Part shown: positions 17,341 through 27,874 of the stretch, one piece after another | Position numbering within the stretch: the first letter of the stretch is position 1 | How the letters are laid out: every line of letters starts with the position of its first letter | Assembly: GCA_964387285.1 (NCBI GenBank) | Contig: CAYLWO010000019.1 | Span: 1-64,000, forward strand | Reading direction: 5' to 3' | DNA from: Anaerohabitans sp964387285 | GTDB taxonomy: Bacteria; Zhuqueibacterota; Zhuqueibacteria; Residuimicrobiales; Residuimicrobiaceae | Length of the DNA: 64,000 nt | The notes under the pieces: model-generated | The model's input: only the letters and a program-made list of their open reading frames with translations | Told to the model about the DNA's origin: nothing | Databases searched by the model: none | Translations under genes and position numbers: made by a program

Positions 17341-19331
17341 AGATTTTTTTCGATCAGTTGGGCAAATTCTTCTTCACTGATAATGGCGACGCCCAATGAT
17401 TGCGCCTTGGCCAATTTACTGCCGGCTGCTTCCCCGGCCACCACATAATCGGTCTTGGCGCTCACCGATGAAGCCGCCCGGCCGCCAAGATTAATTACCA
17501 GCGCTTCCGCCTCATCGCGTGAATATTTTTTCAATGTGCCGGTGAAACAAAAGATTTTACCCTGCAGGGTTTGGCGGGTTGGTCCTGCGGCAGCCGGCAT
17601 ACGCACGCCAGCCTGCTGCAGCCTTTTGATGATGGCGAGATTTTCCGGGGCGCTGAAAAATTCAACCACGCTATGGGCCACTTGCGGCCCGATCTCTGCA
17701 ACAGCGGTCAGTTCTTCTTCCGTTGCTCTGGCCAGTTTTTCCATACTGCCGAATTGCATGGCCAGCACACGGCTGAGATGCTCGCCGACGAAACGCATGC
17801 CCAGTGCAAAAAGCACGCGCTCCAACGGACGACCGCGGCTGGCATCGATGGCCCGGATGATATTGTCGGCCGATTTTTGCGCCAGGCGATCCAGTTTTAT
17901 CAGTTGCTCGGCCTTGAGAAAATAGAGATCACTGACGTCGCGCACCAGACCTGATTCCACCAACTGGTCCACCAGTTTCTCTCCCAGGCCGTCAATGTCC
18001 ATGGCTTTCTTGGCGCTGAAATGCCAGATGCGTTCTTTGATTTGCGCCGGACAGGCCAGGTTGATGCAGCGCTGCGCCGCTTCCTCCTCTGGACGAACGG
18101 TGCGACTGCCGCACGCCGGACAGATTTCCGGCAAGTTGAATTTTTTTTCTGCGCCGGTCCGCCGACTCTCAATCGGTTTGACCACCTCCGGAATGACGTC
18201 GCCGGCGCGCTGCACCACCACCCAGTCGCCGATGCGGATATCTTTGCGGTCGATCTCGTCCTGATTGTGCAACGTTGCACGACTGACTTCGACGCCGCCG
18301 ATGCGCACCGGCGTCATCACCGCCACCGGCGTCAGTACGCCGGTGCGGCCAACCTGGACCACGATGTCGCGAATTTGCGTGGTTTCCTGTCGCGCAGGAA
18401 ATTTATAGGCAATGGCCCAGCGCGGGCTCTTGGTTTTGGCGCCCAGGCGATCCTGATCCGTAGAGCGGTTGACTTTGACCACAATGCCGTCAATCTCATA
18501 GGGAAGTTTTTCGCGGCGTTCACTCATCTCGCGATGATACTGCAACACCGCCTCGGCGCCCTGACACCGCTTGATCAGCGGATTGACGCGCAAGCCAAGG
18601 TCTTTGAACAGTTGCAAGAGTTCTTCATGAGACGCCGGATTAATGCCTTCCATGCGGCCGGCGCCGTAGCAGAAAATTTCCAGAGGTCGAGAAGCGGTGA
18701 TCTGCGGATCCAGCTGCCGCAAAGAACCGGCTGCCGCATTGCGCGGATTGGCAAAAAGCGGTTCTTCATCTTTTTCCCGACGGCGATTGAGTTGTTGAAA
18801 CGCCTTGTTCGACAGAATCACTTCGCCGCGTGCTTCCAGCCGCGCCACCGGCTTGCGCAGTTTGAGCGGAATCGCTTTGATCGTGCGCAGATTTTGCGTA
18901 ACGTTTTCACCCACCATGCCGTCGCCGCGCGTGCTGCCGACAGCGAGCAGGCCATTCACATAGGTCAATTCCACCGCCAGGCCGTCCAACTTGGGTTCGC
19001 AGACATAGTCCACGATTTGTTGCCCGAGCAGACGCCGGGTGCGTTCGTCGAACTCTAGAAATTCTGCTTCCTCAAGAGCGTTGTCGAGACTGAGCATGGG
19101 CATGGAATGCGGCGCCGGGGTAAATGCGTCCAAAGCCTGACCACCGACGCGCTGGGTCGGCGAATCGGGCGTTATCAAATGCGGGTGTTGCTTTTCCAGC
19201 GCCAGCAATTGTTTCATCAATCGGTCATATTCCGCATCCGAGATTTCCGGATCATCCAGTACATAGTAGCGATGATTGTGATAGGCTAATTGCTCGCGCA
19301 ACCCGGCTATTTCATCCTGTGGAGAAAACAT
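17337..19331 (-). CDS. ligA: NAD-dependent DNA ligase
   Basis: Complete LigA of 664 residues, the usual length, which seals nicks in replication and repair. The order is an N-terminal Ia domain with the NAD-binding HNHRYYVLDDP stretch, then the adenylation motif K114 in CEPKLDGLAVEL. An OB fold follows, then a four-cysteine zinc finger (CPACG, later CINLAC), helix-hairpin-helix repeats (around 480-570) and a C-terminal BRCT domain (about 590-664, starting near LQGKIFCFTGTL). The gene is directly upstream of and coupled to the M48 peptidase gene. Confidence 0.97.
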   Translation of the reverse strand: MFSPQDEIAGLREQLAYHNHRYYVLDDPEISDAEYDRLMKQLLALEKQHPHLITPDSPTQRVGGQALDAFTPAPHSMPMLSLDNALEEAEFLEFDERTRRLLGQQIVDYVCEPKLDGLAVELTYVNGLLAVGSTRGDGMVGENVTQNLRTIKAIPLKLRKPVARLEARGEVILSNKAFQQLNRRREKDEEPLFANPRNAAAGSLRQLDPQITASRPLEIFCYGAGRMEGINPASHEELLQLFKDLGLRVNPLIKRCQGAEAVLQYHREMSERREKLPYEIDGIVVKVNRSTDQDRLGAKTKSPRWAIAYKFPARQETTQIRDIVVQVGRTGVLTPVAVMTPVRIGGVEVSRATLHNQDEIDRKDIRIGDWVVVQRAGDVIPEVVKPIESRRTGAEKKFNLPEICPACGSRTVRPEEEAAQRCINLACPAQIKERIWHFSAKKAMDIDGLGEKLVDQLVESGLVRDVSDLYFLKAEQLIKLDRLAQKSADNIIRAIDASRGRPLERVLFALGMRFVGEHLSRVLAMQFGSMEKLARATEEELTAVAEIGPQVAHSVVEFFSAPENLAIIKRLQQAGVRMPAAAGPTRQTLQGKIFCFTGTLKKYSRDEAEALVINLGGRAASSVSAKTDYVVAGEAAGSKLAKAQSLGVAIISEEEFAQLIEKNL

Positions 19332-19337
19332 GACGCT

Positions 19338-20243
19338 CTATTTTCCCCTGATGCCGAAAAAAGCTTTCATGATGTGCGAAGCCATCTGCGGATTCTCTTT
19401 CAGCCGGCGCGTACAGTAGGCATACCATCGTCGACCAAAAGGAACATAGACGCGCAGTTTATGTCCGGCCGCGACCAGAATGTCGCGCAATTCCGGATCC
19501 ACGCCCAACAGCATTTGAAATTCATATTGATCGCGACGCAAGGACAGGGTTTCAATCAGACGCAACCCCTGCCAAACCATTTTTTCATCGTGTGTGGCGA
19601 TGCCCACGTAACTGCCGGCTCTTAACGCCGTTTCCATCAACAAGGCAAAATTATCGTTAATGGTCTGCGGATTTTTATATGCCACCTTACGGGACTCGAT
19701 GTATATGCCTTTGCACAGACGAAAATTGACTTTTTGTGCAGCCAGTTTTTTCAGATCATCCAGCGAACGACGCAGATAGGCCTGCAGAACAATGCCGGTC
19801 TTGGGGAATTCACGGTGTATTTCCAGAAACAGTTCAATAGTAGCCGAAGTGACGCCGGCGTCTTCCATGTCCACGCGGACAAAAACGCCGTCGGCCGCGG
19901 CTTTTTCAACAATGCGTCGCACATTGTGACGAACGGCTTGTGGACTGATGAGCAGACCCAGTTGGGTTAGTTTAATCGAGATGTTGCAATCCAGTTTTTC
20001 AGTGCGAATGGCGTCCAGAACACGATGGTAATCATTGACCGCTTCTTCGCAGAGTTTGGCATCCGTTGTGCTTTCACCGAGAACGTCCATCGTGGCGCAC
20101 ATGCCCTGGCTGTTCAGCTTTTTAACCACGGCTATGGCATCTTGCAACTTGGCGCCGGCCACATAAGGTTTGGAGACCCAACGGACTATGGGTTTGGGAA
20201 TCAGGGGGAGAAAGGTTACGACCAGACGGTTGAAGAGGTTCAT
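19338..20243 (-). CDS. Proline dehydrogenase (FAD)
   Basis: Monofunctional proline dehydrogenase, 301 residues, catalysing the first step of proline breakdown to pyrroline-5-carboxylate with electrons passed to the respiratory chain. The TIM-barrel signatures are visible: a KLTQLG strand, DMEDA, the FAD-region stretch YEFQMLLGVDPELR, and the C-terminal RVYVPFGRRWYAYCTRRLKE with the paired substrate-binding arginines. The start at 20243 is chosen over 20273 because AGAAGGA lies upstream at the right distance. No pyrroline-5-carboxylate dehydrogenase is nearby. It lies six bases before ligA and is probably co-transcribed with it. Confidence 0.92.
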   Translation of the reverse strand: MNLFNRLVVTFLPLIPKPIVRWVSKPYVAGAKLQDAIAVVKKLNSQGMCATMDVLGESTTDAKLCEEAVNDYHRVLDAIRTEKLDCNISIKLTQLGLLISPQAVRHNVRRIVEKAAADGVFVRVDMEDAGVTSATIELFLEIHREFPKTGIVLQAYLRRSLDDLKKLAAQKVNFRLCKGIYIESRKVAYKNPQTINDNFALLMETALRAGSYVGIATHDEKMVWQGLRLIETLSLRRDQYEFQMLLGVDPELRDILVAAGHKLRVYVPFGRRWYAYCTRRLKENPQMASHIMKAFFGIRGK

Positions 20244-20357
20244 ATTCCATTCCTTCTTTTTAAACCGCATCATTTCAAAAAAGGCGCATCATGTTAGCTT
20301 TTTTTTAAACCAATGTCAAGTACAATGTCGGATTCTCGCAAAAGGGAAAACATTTTC

Positions 20358-20386
20358 TTGATTTTCATCGGGAGAAAGGCTATATT
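20358..20386 (+). promoter_or_regulatory. Sigma-70 type promoter of parAB
   Basis: TTGATT (20358-20363), 17 bases, TATATT (20381-20386). It sits 41 bases before the parA start, in the divergent space with the proline dehydrogenase gene. Confidence 0.5.
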
Positions 20387-20427
20387 ATATTTATTATTCC
20401 TTTATGGATTATGGAGGACGCCCCTGG

Positions 20428-21192
20428 ATGGGGAAGGTTATTACAATCGCGAATCAAAAAGGCGGAGTGGGCAAGACCACAACGGCGGTGAATCTGGCCG
20501 CCTGTCTGGCCGTAGCTGAGTATCCGACTTTGCTGATTGATATGGACCCACAGGCCAACAGCACCAGCGGGCTGGGTTTCAATCAGAAGGACATGAAAAA
20601 GACCATCTATGACGTCCTCATCAATGAAGAAGCACTGGCCGATGTGGTCATTGCTACCGAATTAAAGTACCTCAAGCTGGCGCCTTCTTCCATCAATTTG
20701 GTTGGCGCTGAAGTCGAGTTGGTCTCCGCCATCTCGAGGGAACACCGCCTGTTGCGTCAGATTCAGCAGGTTCGGGATAAATATAAATTCATCCTGGTGG
20801 ATTGTCCCCCCTCTTTGGGATTATTGACCATAAACTCTTTAACGGCATCGGATTCGGTGCTGATTCCGATTCAGTGCGAATACTATGCCTTGGAGGGTTT
20901 GGGACAGCTTTTAAACACCATCCGGTTGGTGCAGAAACATTTGAATGAAAAATTGCTGGTCGAGGGTGTTTTGTTGACCATGTATGATGCGCGCCTCAAT
21001 CTTTCCCGTCAGGTGGCCGAGGATGTGCGTCGTTATTTTGAAGGCAAGGTGTTTGACACCATTGTCACCCGTAACGTGCGGTTGAGTGAAGCGCCCAGTT
21101 TCGGCAAACCGATCATTCTGTACGATGCGGTCTCTTCCGGCAGTGAAAATTATATGAGTTTGGCTGAGGAAATCATAAAAAATGGCGAATAA
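20428..21192 (+). CDS. parA: Chromosome partitioning ATPase ParA (Soj)
   Basis: A 254-residue ParA ATPase that drives segregation of ParB-bound origins over the nucleoid. The deviant Walker A motif is KGGVGKTT, with the signature lysine near residue 11; Walker B is in ILVDCPPSLG. The short N-terminus without a DNA-binding extension marks the chromosomal Soj type. The start at 20428 follows GGAGG by ten bases; an in-frame ATG at 20404 is less likely. The stop overlaps parB by 11 bases. Chromosomal parAB is usually near the replication origin, but no gid, rnpA or dnaA gene is in the window. Confidence 0.95.
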   Translation: MGKVITIANQKGGVGKTTTAVNLAACLAVAEYPTLLIDMDPQANSTSGLGFNQKDMKKTIYDVLINEEALADVVIATELKYLKLAPSSINLVGAEVELVSAISREHRLLRQIQQVRDKYKFILVDCPPSLGLLTINSLTASDSVLIPIQCEYYALEGLGQLLNTIRLVQKHLNEKLLVEGVLLTMYDARLNLSRQVAEDVRRYFEGKVFDTIVTRNVRLSEAPSFGKPIILYDAVSSGSENYMSLAEEIIKNGE

Positions 21193-22039
21193 GAAAGCGC
21201 TGGGGAGAGGTCTTGGCGCTCTGATTGCCGATGTCCCTGCAGAAGAAAAACAGTCCAAACCCGTGCAGTTTATTGAGGTCAACAAGATTGCTCCCAATCC
21301 GTTTCAACCTCGGGAAACGTTCAAACCTGAAGCTTTAGCTGAATTAAAACTGTCGATAGCGGAAAAAGGGTTGGTACAACCGGTCACGGTGCGCAAACAC
21401 GGCGCCGGATACCAATTGATTGCCGGTGAACGTCGTTTGCGCGCTGTGCGCGATCTGGCTTTGGAGACCGTTCCGGCGTATATTCTCGACGTCGAATCCG
21501 ACGAAGAGATGCTGGAACTGGCCATCATCGAAAACATCCATCGGGAAGATTTGAATCCCATGGAGGTGGCCGGCAGTTATAAACGACTGATGGACGAGTG
21601 CAAACTCACCCAGGAAGAGGTGGCGGTCAAGGTGAGTCGGGATCGCGCCTCGGTGGCCAATTTTTTACGATTGCTCAAGTTGCCGCGACGCATTCAGGAA
21701 AGTGTGCAGAGCGGTGAATTGACTATGGGTCATGCGCGCGCCTTGCTGTCTCTGGACAGCCACGAAGAGCAGATTCGCGTCTGGCAGAAAATCATCAAAA
21801 GCGCCCTGTCCGTGCGTCAGGTTGAAAACCTGGTGCGCAGCCAGACGAAGAAGAGCAAGCCGAAAAGCAAAGCTGTGAACGGGCAGACCGCGTATCTTAC
21901 GGATCTTGAAAACCGGTTGCGCACGCGCCTGGCCACCAAAGTGATTATCAAAAGCCGCAGCAAAGGCGGCGTTATTGAAGTCGATTACTATTCGCAGGAT
22001 GAACTGGAGCGGTTGGCTGCGCTGATTTCCGGCGAATAG
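21182..22039 (+). CDS. parB: Chromosome partitioning protein ParB (Spo0J)
   Basis: A 285-residue ParB, the CTP-dependent clamp that loads at parS sites. The order is an N-terminal LGRGLGALI stretch that stimulates ParA, the CTP-binding domain with the GERRLRA motif and ENIHREDLNPME, a helix-turn-helix region (LTQEEVAVKVSRDRASVANF), and a C-terminal dimerisation region. It overlaps parA by 11 bases. No parS site matching TGTTTCACGTGAAACA was found by eye in the window. Confidence 0.95.
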   Translation: MANKKALGRGLGALIADVPAEEKQSKPVQFIEVNKIAPNPFQPRETFKPEALAELKLSIAEKGLVQPVTVRKHGAGYQLIAGERRLRAVRDLALETVPAYILDVESDEEMLELAIIENIHREDLNPMEVAGSYKRLMDECKLTQEEVAVKVSRDRASVANFLRLLKLPRRIQESVQSGELTMGHARALLSLDSHEEQIRVWQKIIKSALSVRQVENLVRSQTKKSKPKSKAVNGQTAYLTDLENRLRTRLATKVIIKSRSKGGVIEVDYYSQDELERLAALISGE

Positions 22040-22054
22040 AGCCCGGAGTGGCAA

Positions 22055-22984
22055 GTGAAATTTGATATAGATACATACCGGACCAAGCCCGGTAAAAATC
22101 GTCATCGCCGTCGACTGCAGATATTATTGATCCCCGACGACCAGTCAGAGCCCAAGGCGTACAGCCTGTCCATGCGACAGGTAAAAATCGTCAAGGTGTT
22201 GGGCGGGTTGTTGGTATTACATATGATTTTCGGTCTATATAGCTATACCGCTTTATCCAGATATCTTTATCGTGTTCGCTCTTTGGAACAGACTAATCAA
22301 AAGCTGAACGACAATAACCGACGCATCTATGAATTGGCTGACGCGTTTAAAACGCTGGAAGATGTGGACGAAAAAATTCGCGCCGCTTTGGGTTTAAGCA
22401 AATCGTCAACAGCATCCGGATCGTCCATAGAGTCTTTGGGTGAAACGCCGCCGCACGTTCCGGAGCCGACGCGCTATGATCAGCGACCGCGCGCGGTGGA
22501 CATGGCGCCGGCGGCAACGGCGATCAAGGAGAGCGAAAAACTGGGCATGTTGCAACAGAGCGCCCGCAGCGGTTTACACGAATATTTGCGCGATATCCCG
22601 ACCTACCTGCCGGTGGAAGGTGTTTTAACAAAGGATTATGCCATTGATGAGCGCGGCACGCTCTCCGGCCATCAGGGCGTGGATATCGCGGCGCCACGCG
22701 GATCCCTTGTGCGCGCTGCCGGCGACGGCACAGTGGTTTTTTCAGGATGGACCGAGGATTTAGGCAATTTGATAATTTTATATCACGGCAACGGTTATTT
22801 CACCTACTATGGTCATAACCAGCGGTTGTTAAAATTGCGCAACAGTTATGTGCGCAAAGCGGATGTGATCGCCATGGTGGGCAGTTCGGGCGCCAGTTCG
22901 GCGCCGCACCTGCATTTTGAAATTTGGAAAGACGGTCTGCCGTTGGATCCCAAACAGTACATTCTGGCGTTCTCCCGGATGTAG
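22055..22984 (+). CDS. Membrane-anchored M23 peptidoglycan endopeptidase
   Basis: A 309-residue protein with a basic cytoplasmic N-terminus (about 1-45), one membrane helix (about 47-67), a coiled coil (about 72-115), a linker, and an M23 (LytM) peptidase domain (about 190-300). Zinc ligands are visible in HQGVDIAAP and HLHFEIW. It probably trims peptidoglycan crosslinks in the periplasm. It lies 15 bases after parB and directly before bactofilin; M23 enzymes and bactofilins pair in cell-shape modules of other bacteria (Helicobacter Csd1-CcmA), so a shape role is likely. Confidence 0.92.
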   Translation: MKFDIDTYRTKPGKNRHRRRLQILLIPDDQSEPKAYSLSMRQVKIVKVLGGLLVLHMIFGLYSYTALSRYLYRVRSLEQTNQKLNDNNRRIYELADAFKTLEDVDEKIRAALGLSKSSTASGSSIESLGETPPHVPEPTRYDQRPRAVDMAPAATAIKESEKLGMLQQSARSGLHEYLRDIPTYLPVEGVLTKDYAIDERGTLSGHQGVDIAAPRGSLVRAAGDGTVVFSGWTEDLGNLIILYHGNGYFTYYGHNQRLLKLRNSYVRKADVIAMVGSSGASSAPHLHFEIWKDGLPLDPKQYILAFSRM

Positions 22985-23075
22985 CGAACCTCTTTCCGGG
23001 AAGAAAAATAGTCCAAACTGTAGACTCAGTTGATGCCGACCGCAAGGCCGGATTTGGCAGTTCAATCAAACACGG

Positions 23076-23486
23076 ATGCGAAAGATGAAACCTATGGAAA
23101 AGCCGGGGGAATTGGGGACTATAATCGGGCGTGGCTCGGTGTTTCAGGGCAACCTTAAAGTGGAACACTCTTTACGCATTGACGGCAAAATCAAGGGCGA
23201 TATCCAATCAGCCGATACGTTAATTGTCGGCGCCGAAGGGGAGATCACCGGCAACATCAACGTGAAGAATCTCATTATCGGCGGAAAAATTTTCGGCACA
23301 GCCGTCGCACCGGGGCGTATCGTCCTGGAGAGCAAAGCTGAATTTCACGGCGACATCAAAACCACCAAACTGGTGATCGATGAGGGTGCGATTTTTGACG
23401 GCAGATGCTCCATGACGGAAAGCAAAGCCGGCGAAATGAAAAAGAAAGAGTCCGCCGGCAGAGACGAAGACGCCATTATCAAATAA
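23076..23486 (+). CDS. Bactofilin
   Basis: Polymer-forming cytoskeletal protein of 136 residues. The central beta-helix domain (about 13-115) has the repeating pattern typical of bactofilins (LRIDGKIKGDI, IVGAEGEITGNI, ESKAEFHGDI). Flexible tails flank it, the C-terminal one rich in lysine and glutamate. Bactofilins form filaments at the membrane and recruit cell-wall enzymes. The exact start is uncertain: ATGs at 23076, 23085 and 23094 are in frame and none has a strong ribosome site. It follows the M23 gene and precedes the atp genes. Confidence 0.93.
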   Translation: MRKMKPMEKPGELGTIIGRGSVFQGNLKVEHSLRIDGKIKGDIQSADTLIVGAEGEITGNINVKNLIIGGKIFGTAVAPGRIVLESKAEFHGDIKTTKLVIDEGAIFDGRCSMTESKAGEMKKKESAGRDEDAIIK

Positions 23487-23513
23487 CAAATCCGGTTTAT
23501 CCGGCTTGGAATT

Positions 23514-23747
23514 TTGCAGAACAAATTTAAATCAACTTCCTACGGACAATATCTCGATCTGGGACTGCAACTGGCTGTCGGTTTTGGATTGGGATTTTTC
23601 GGCGGCTGGTGGCTGGACGGCAAGCTGCACACGACACCCTTGTTTGCCATCCTGGGCCTTTTTATGGGTGCTGCCGCCGGTCTTTTGAATATTTATCGGG
23701 CTGTATATCCTGTTAAAGACAGAAAAAAGGATGACAACGAGGTCTGA
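23514..23747 (+). CDS. AtpZ/AtpI-type ATP synthase assembly membrane protein
   Basis: A 77-residue protein with two membrane helices (about 16-32 and 42-62) matching the small AtpZ (ATPase_gene1) family found at the head of atp operons. The GLGFFGGWWLDGKLHTTPLF segment is typical of the family. It starts with TTG; no in-frame ATG or GTG is available upstream of the first helix. Its last 17 bases overlap the next gene. Proposed roles are c-ring assembly and magnesium or calcium transport. Confidence 0.8.
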   Translation: MQNKFKSTSYGQYLDLGLQLAVGFGLGFFGGWWLDGKLHTTPLFAILGLFMGAAAGLLNIYRAVYPVKDRKKDDNEV

Positions 23748-24138
23748 CGATAAAAAACGCGAGCTCACGGTTTTACTCCATACCATAATCGTTTTTGCAG
23801 TGACATTGATACCGATTGCATTTTTTAGCAGCTTGCCCTTTATCCTTTCCTACAGTTTGGGTTATCTGGTCTGCCTGTTGAACATTCTGTTCAGCGTTAT
23901 CTCCATACGCTGGGGATTTTCCAAAAAAAGCGCGACTTTTTACAAAGTCGTATGGGGCGGCATGCTGCTGCGGCTGGCAATCTTTAGTGCGATGCTGATC
24001 AGCCTGATCAAATGTACGCATCTGCCTGTGACAGGTTTTTTACTTTCGTTTGTCATTTTTTATCTGTACATACAATATCACGAAGTGCGGTTGGTTAACG
24101 AAAAATTAAGCAAGAAAAATGATCCAGGAAGCAGTTGA
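23731..24138 (+). CDS. atpI: AtpI-like ATP synthase subunit I
   Basis: A 135-residue protein with four probable membrane helices (about 15-35, 38-58, 72-92, 98-115), consistent with the ATP synthase I family that assists c-ring assembly. Sequence similarity in this family is low, so the call rests on size, topology and its place between atpZ and atpB. It overlaps both neighbours, indicating tight translational coupling. Confidence 0.75.
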   Translation: MTTRSDDKKRELTVLLHTIIVFAVTLIPIAFFSSLPFILSYSLGYLVCLLNILFSVISIRWGFSKKSATFYKVVWGGMLLRLAIFSAMLISLIKCTHLPVTGFLLSFVIFYLYIQYHEVRLVNEKLSKKNDPGSS

Positions 24139-24979
24139 ACACGTTGCTGAACAGGGCCACGCCGCAGCCCGGCAAATAGCGGAACACGGCGCCGAAGCGG
24201 CGCAACACGCGGCCGAGCATGGCGGCGAAACCGGCGTTGGTTTCATGCTGCATCATATCTTGGCCAGACCGTTGGTTAAATTGCCGACCGTTGGCGGCAT
24301 CGATTTGACCATTACCAATCACACCCTTATGATGTGGATTGTGTCGTTGCTGTTGATTTTGGCTTTTACGTTGTCTTTCCGCCGTAAAGGATTGGTGGCC
24401 AAGGGCCGGCTGGCCAATGCGCTGGAAGCGCTGGTGCTGTTCATTCGCGATACCGTGATACGGCCGAATTTGGGGCATGGCGGCAAAGCGTATGAGCCCT
24501 ATTTGCTGACCGCTTTCTTTTTTATTCTGCTGTGTAATTTGATGGGTCTGGTGCCCTATGCCGCCACAGCCACAGGCAACATTGGCGTGACCGCCGGCCT
24601 GGCGCTGCTGACCTTGACCATGGTGCTGCTTGCCGGCATCCGCCAGCACGGCCTGTGGGGTTATATGAAGTCTTTTATGCCGCCCGGCATTCCCTGGTGG
24701 CTCGGGCCGGTCATGGTGCCGGTGGAGGTTTTGAGTTTGCTGACCAAACATTTTGCTCTTACCATCCGTCTTTTTGCCAATATGATTGCCGGCCATTTGA
24801 CGATTCTGTCTTTAATGAGCATCATTTTTATATTCAAGAGTCTGGCCATTGCGCCTTTTCCGTGGGCGATAATGGTTTTTTCCAGCATCCTGGAAATTTT
24901 AATCGCATTTATTCAGGCCTATGTTTTTACCATGTTGTCTTCGGTGTTCATAGGCGCCTCGCTGGCGTCCGAACACTAG
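24119..24979 (+). CDS. atpB: F0 ATP synthase subunit a
   Basis: Subunit a of the proton channel, 286 residues. The essential arginine is in the helix LTKHFALTIRLFANMIAGH. Several further membrane helices are clear (around 66-84, 125-145, 155-172, 225-245, 252-278). The first 40 residues are unusually rich in alanine, histidine and glutamate (EHGAEAAQHAAEHG) and precede the conserved part; similar tails occur in Bacteroidota-type subunits. It overlaps the preceding gene by 20 bases. Confidence 0.95.
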   Translation: MIQEAVEHVAEQGHAAARQIAEHGAEAAQHAAEHGGETGVGFMLHHILARPLVKLPTVGGIDLTITNHTLMMWIVSLLLILAFTLSFRRKGLVAKGRLANALEALVLFIRDTVIRPNLGHGGKAYEPYLLTAFFFILLCNLMGLVPYAATATGNIGVTAGLALLTLTMVLLAGIRQHGLWGYMKSFMPPGIPWWLGPVMVPVEVLSLLTKHFALTIRLFANMIAGHLTILSLMSIIFIFKSLAIAPFPWAIMVFSSILEILIAFIQAYVFTMLSSVFIGASLASEH

Positions 24980-25028
24980 TCGGCCAACAAACCATTCATA
25001 ATACACTATTATTCATCAAGGAGGATTT

Positions 25029-25256
25029 ATGGATCCCAAAGCATTTGCATTTTTGGCAGCCGGTCTGGGAGCGGCTGGGGTAACTTTTGGCGCCGCCTAT
25101 GGCATCAGCAAACTGGCCAGCGCCGCCATCAGCGGCATAGCCCGTCAGCCGGAAGCGGCTGGCGAAATCCGCGGTGCGATGATCATCACCGCCGGTATGA
25201 TCGAAGGCGTGGCGTTGTTCGCCGCCGCTATCTGCATCATGTTGGCTTTCAAATAA
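25029..25256 (+). CDS. atpE: F0 ATP synthase subunit c
   Basis: The 75-residue two-helix proteolipid that forms the rotor ring. The ion-binding carboxylate is E59 in GMIEGVALF. The polar loop carries ARQPE as expected. The residue after E59 is glycine, and the glutamine of sodium-type rings is missing from helix one, so proton coupling is more likely. A full AAGGAGG ribosome site precedes the start, in keeping with the many copies of subunit c needed per complex. Confidence 0.95.
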   Translation: MDPKAFAFLAAGLGAAGVTFGAAYGISKLASAAISGIARQPEAAGEIRGAMIITAGMIEGVALFAAAICIMLAFK

Positions 25257-25274
25257 AACCAATAGGGTTATCTC

Positions 25275-25769
25275 ATGGAACTCATGACCCCAAACACCGG
25301 CGCAATCATATGGACCATTTTGACCTTTGTTGCGCTGCTGTTCATTCTCGGCAAATTTGCCTGGAAACCGATTCTGGCCATGCTCGATGAACGTGAAAAA
25401 GAGATTGCCGGCTCTCTGGAACTAGCGGACAAAGCCGGCAAGGAAGCCAAAAAGACTCTGGCCGAACAATCCGCCATTCTCGACGCCGCGCGTCGGGAGG
25501 GACAGGAAATCGTCGCCAAAGCGCGTCAGGCTGCAGAAGCGAGCAAGAACGACATCATGCAAAAAGCCAATGCCGAGGCCGAAAAGTTGATTCAACGCGC
25601 CAGCCGCGAGATTCAACTCAGCAGGGACAAAGCCATGGCTGACATGCGCGACCTGGCTGTGGAACTGTCCATGGCCGCCACCGGTAAGCTTATCGGTAAA
25701 TCGCTGGATAAGAAAGACCACGAAAAACTCATCAAAGAGTCAATGCAAAAAGTAGGGGATTTGAATTGA
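25275..25769 (+). CDS. atpF: F0 ATP synthase subunit b
   Basis: Peripheral-stalk subunit b, 164 residues: a single N-terminal membrane helix (about 8-27) ending in FAWKPILAMLDEREKEI, then a long charged, alanine-rich helix that dimerises and reaches F1. Length and motif are normal for the family. Its stop overlaps the TTG start of atpH by three bases. Confidence 0.95.
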   Translation: MELMTPNTGAIIWTILTFVALLFILGKFAWKPILAMLDEREKEIAGSLELADKAGKEAKKTLAEQSAILDAARREGQEIVAKARQAAEASKNDIMQKANAEAEKLIQRASREIQLSRDKAMADMRDLAVELSMAATGKLIGKSLDKKDHEKLIKESMQKVGDLN

Positions 25770-26326
25770 AACCAAACCCTGTTGCCCGACGTTATGCCAG
25801 GGCGCTTTTTGAATTGGCAGAGCGGAATGACAGTCTCGATCAAATCATGCGGGAGGTCGCAGCGTTTGCTCAGGCATTGACGGACGACGATCACCTGCGC
25901 ACCTTTCTGTTTTCACCGCAAGTGGATCGCCGTTTAAAAAAGCAAGCACTGGATGCTGCGATTGCCGGCAGGACTTTGCCGCTGTTTTATCATTTTCTAT
26001 TGTTGCTGTTGCGCAAGGGACGGCAACAGTTATATCACGAGATCGTTTTTGAGCTTGGCAGGCTTTACGATGCACATAAAAAGCGCGTGCGCGCCAAGGT
26101 GGTATCGGCCACCGCGCTGTCCAAAGAACAATTGGAAACCTTGCGCAAACAGCTGGCCGGCAAGGCTAAGGCTGAAGTTATCATTGAAAATCAAGTCCAT
26201 CCGGAAATACTCGGCGGCCTGGTGATCAATGTCGGCGGCAAAGTGCTCGATGCCAGCCTGGCTCATCAATTGAATCGCCTGCGCAAAGAATTGCAGCAGG
26301 CCAAGATGGAATCAACCATACATTAA
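25766..26326 (+). CDS. atpH: F1 ATP synthase subunit delta
   Basis: Delta (OSCP) subunit, 186 residues, linking F1 to the peripheral stalk. The N-terminal helical domain starts with NPVARRYARALFELAE, and the C-terminal HPEILGGLVINVGGKVLDASL stretch is the conserved signature. The start codon is TTG, overlapping the atpF stop; an AGGGG just upstream supports it. Confidence 0.93.
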   Translation: MKPNPVARRYARALFELAERNDSLDQIMREVAAFAQALTDDDHLRTFLFSPQVDRRLKKQALDAAIAGRTLPLFYHFLLLLLRKGRQQLYHEIVFELGRLYDAHKKRVRAKVVSATALSKEQLETLRKQLAGKAKAEVIIENQVHPEILGGLVINVGGKVLDASLAHQLNRLRKELQQAKMESTIH

Positions 26327-26356
26327 AACCTTATACGAGGTTACAGGTACACCAAC

Positions 26357-27871
<1,515 letters not shown>

Positions 27872-27874
27872 GCC

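Noticed and set aside
18021..19058. 345-codon open frame on the plus strand
   Set aside because: Antisense to ligA, whose adenylation and zinc-finger motifs are intact; no ribosome site or family signature.
21301..21325. GTTTCA...GAAAC sequence inside parB, tested as a parS site
   Set aside because: The centre differs from the CACGTG of parS and spacing is wrong.
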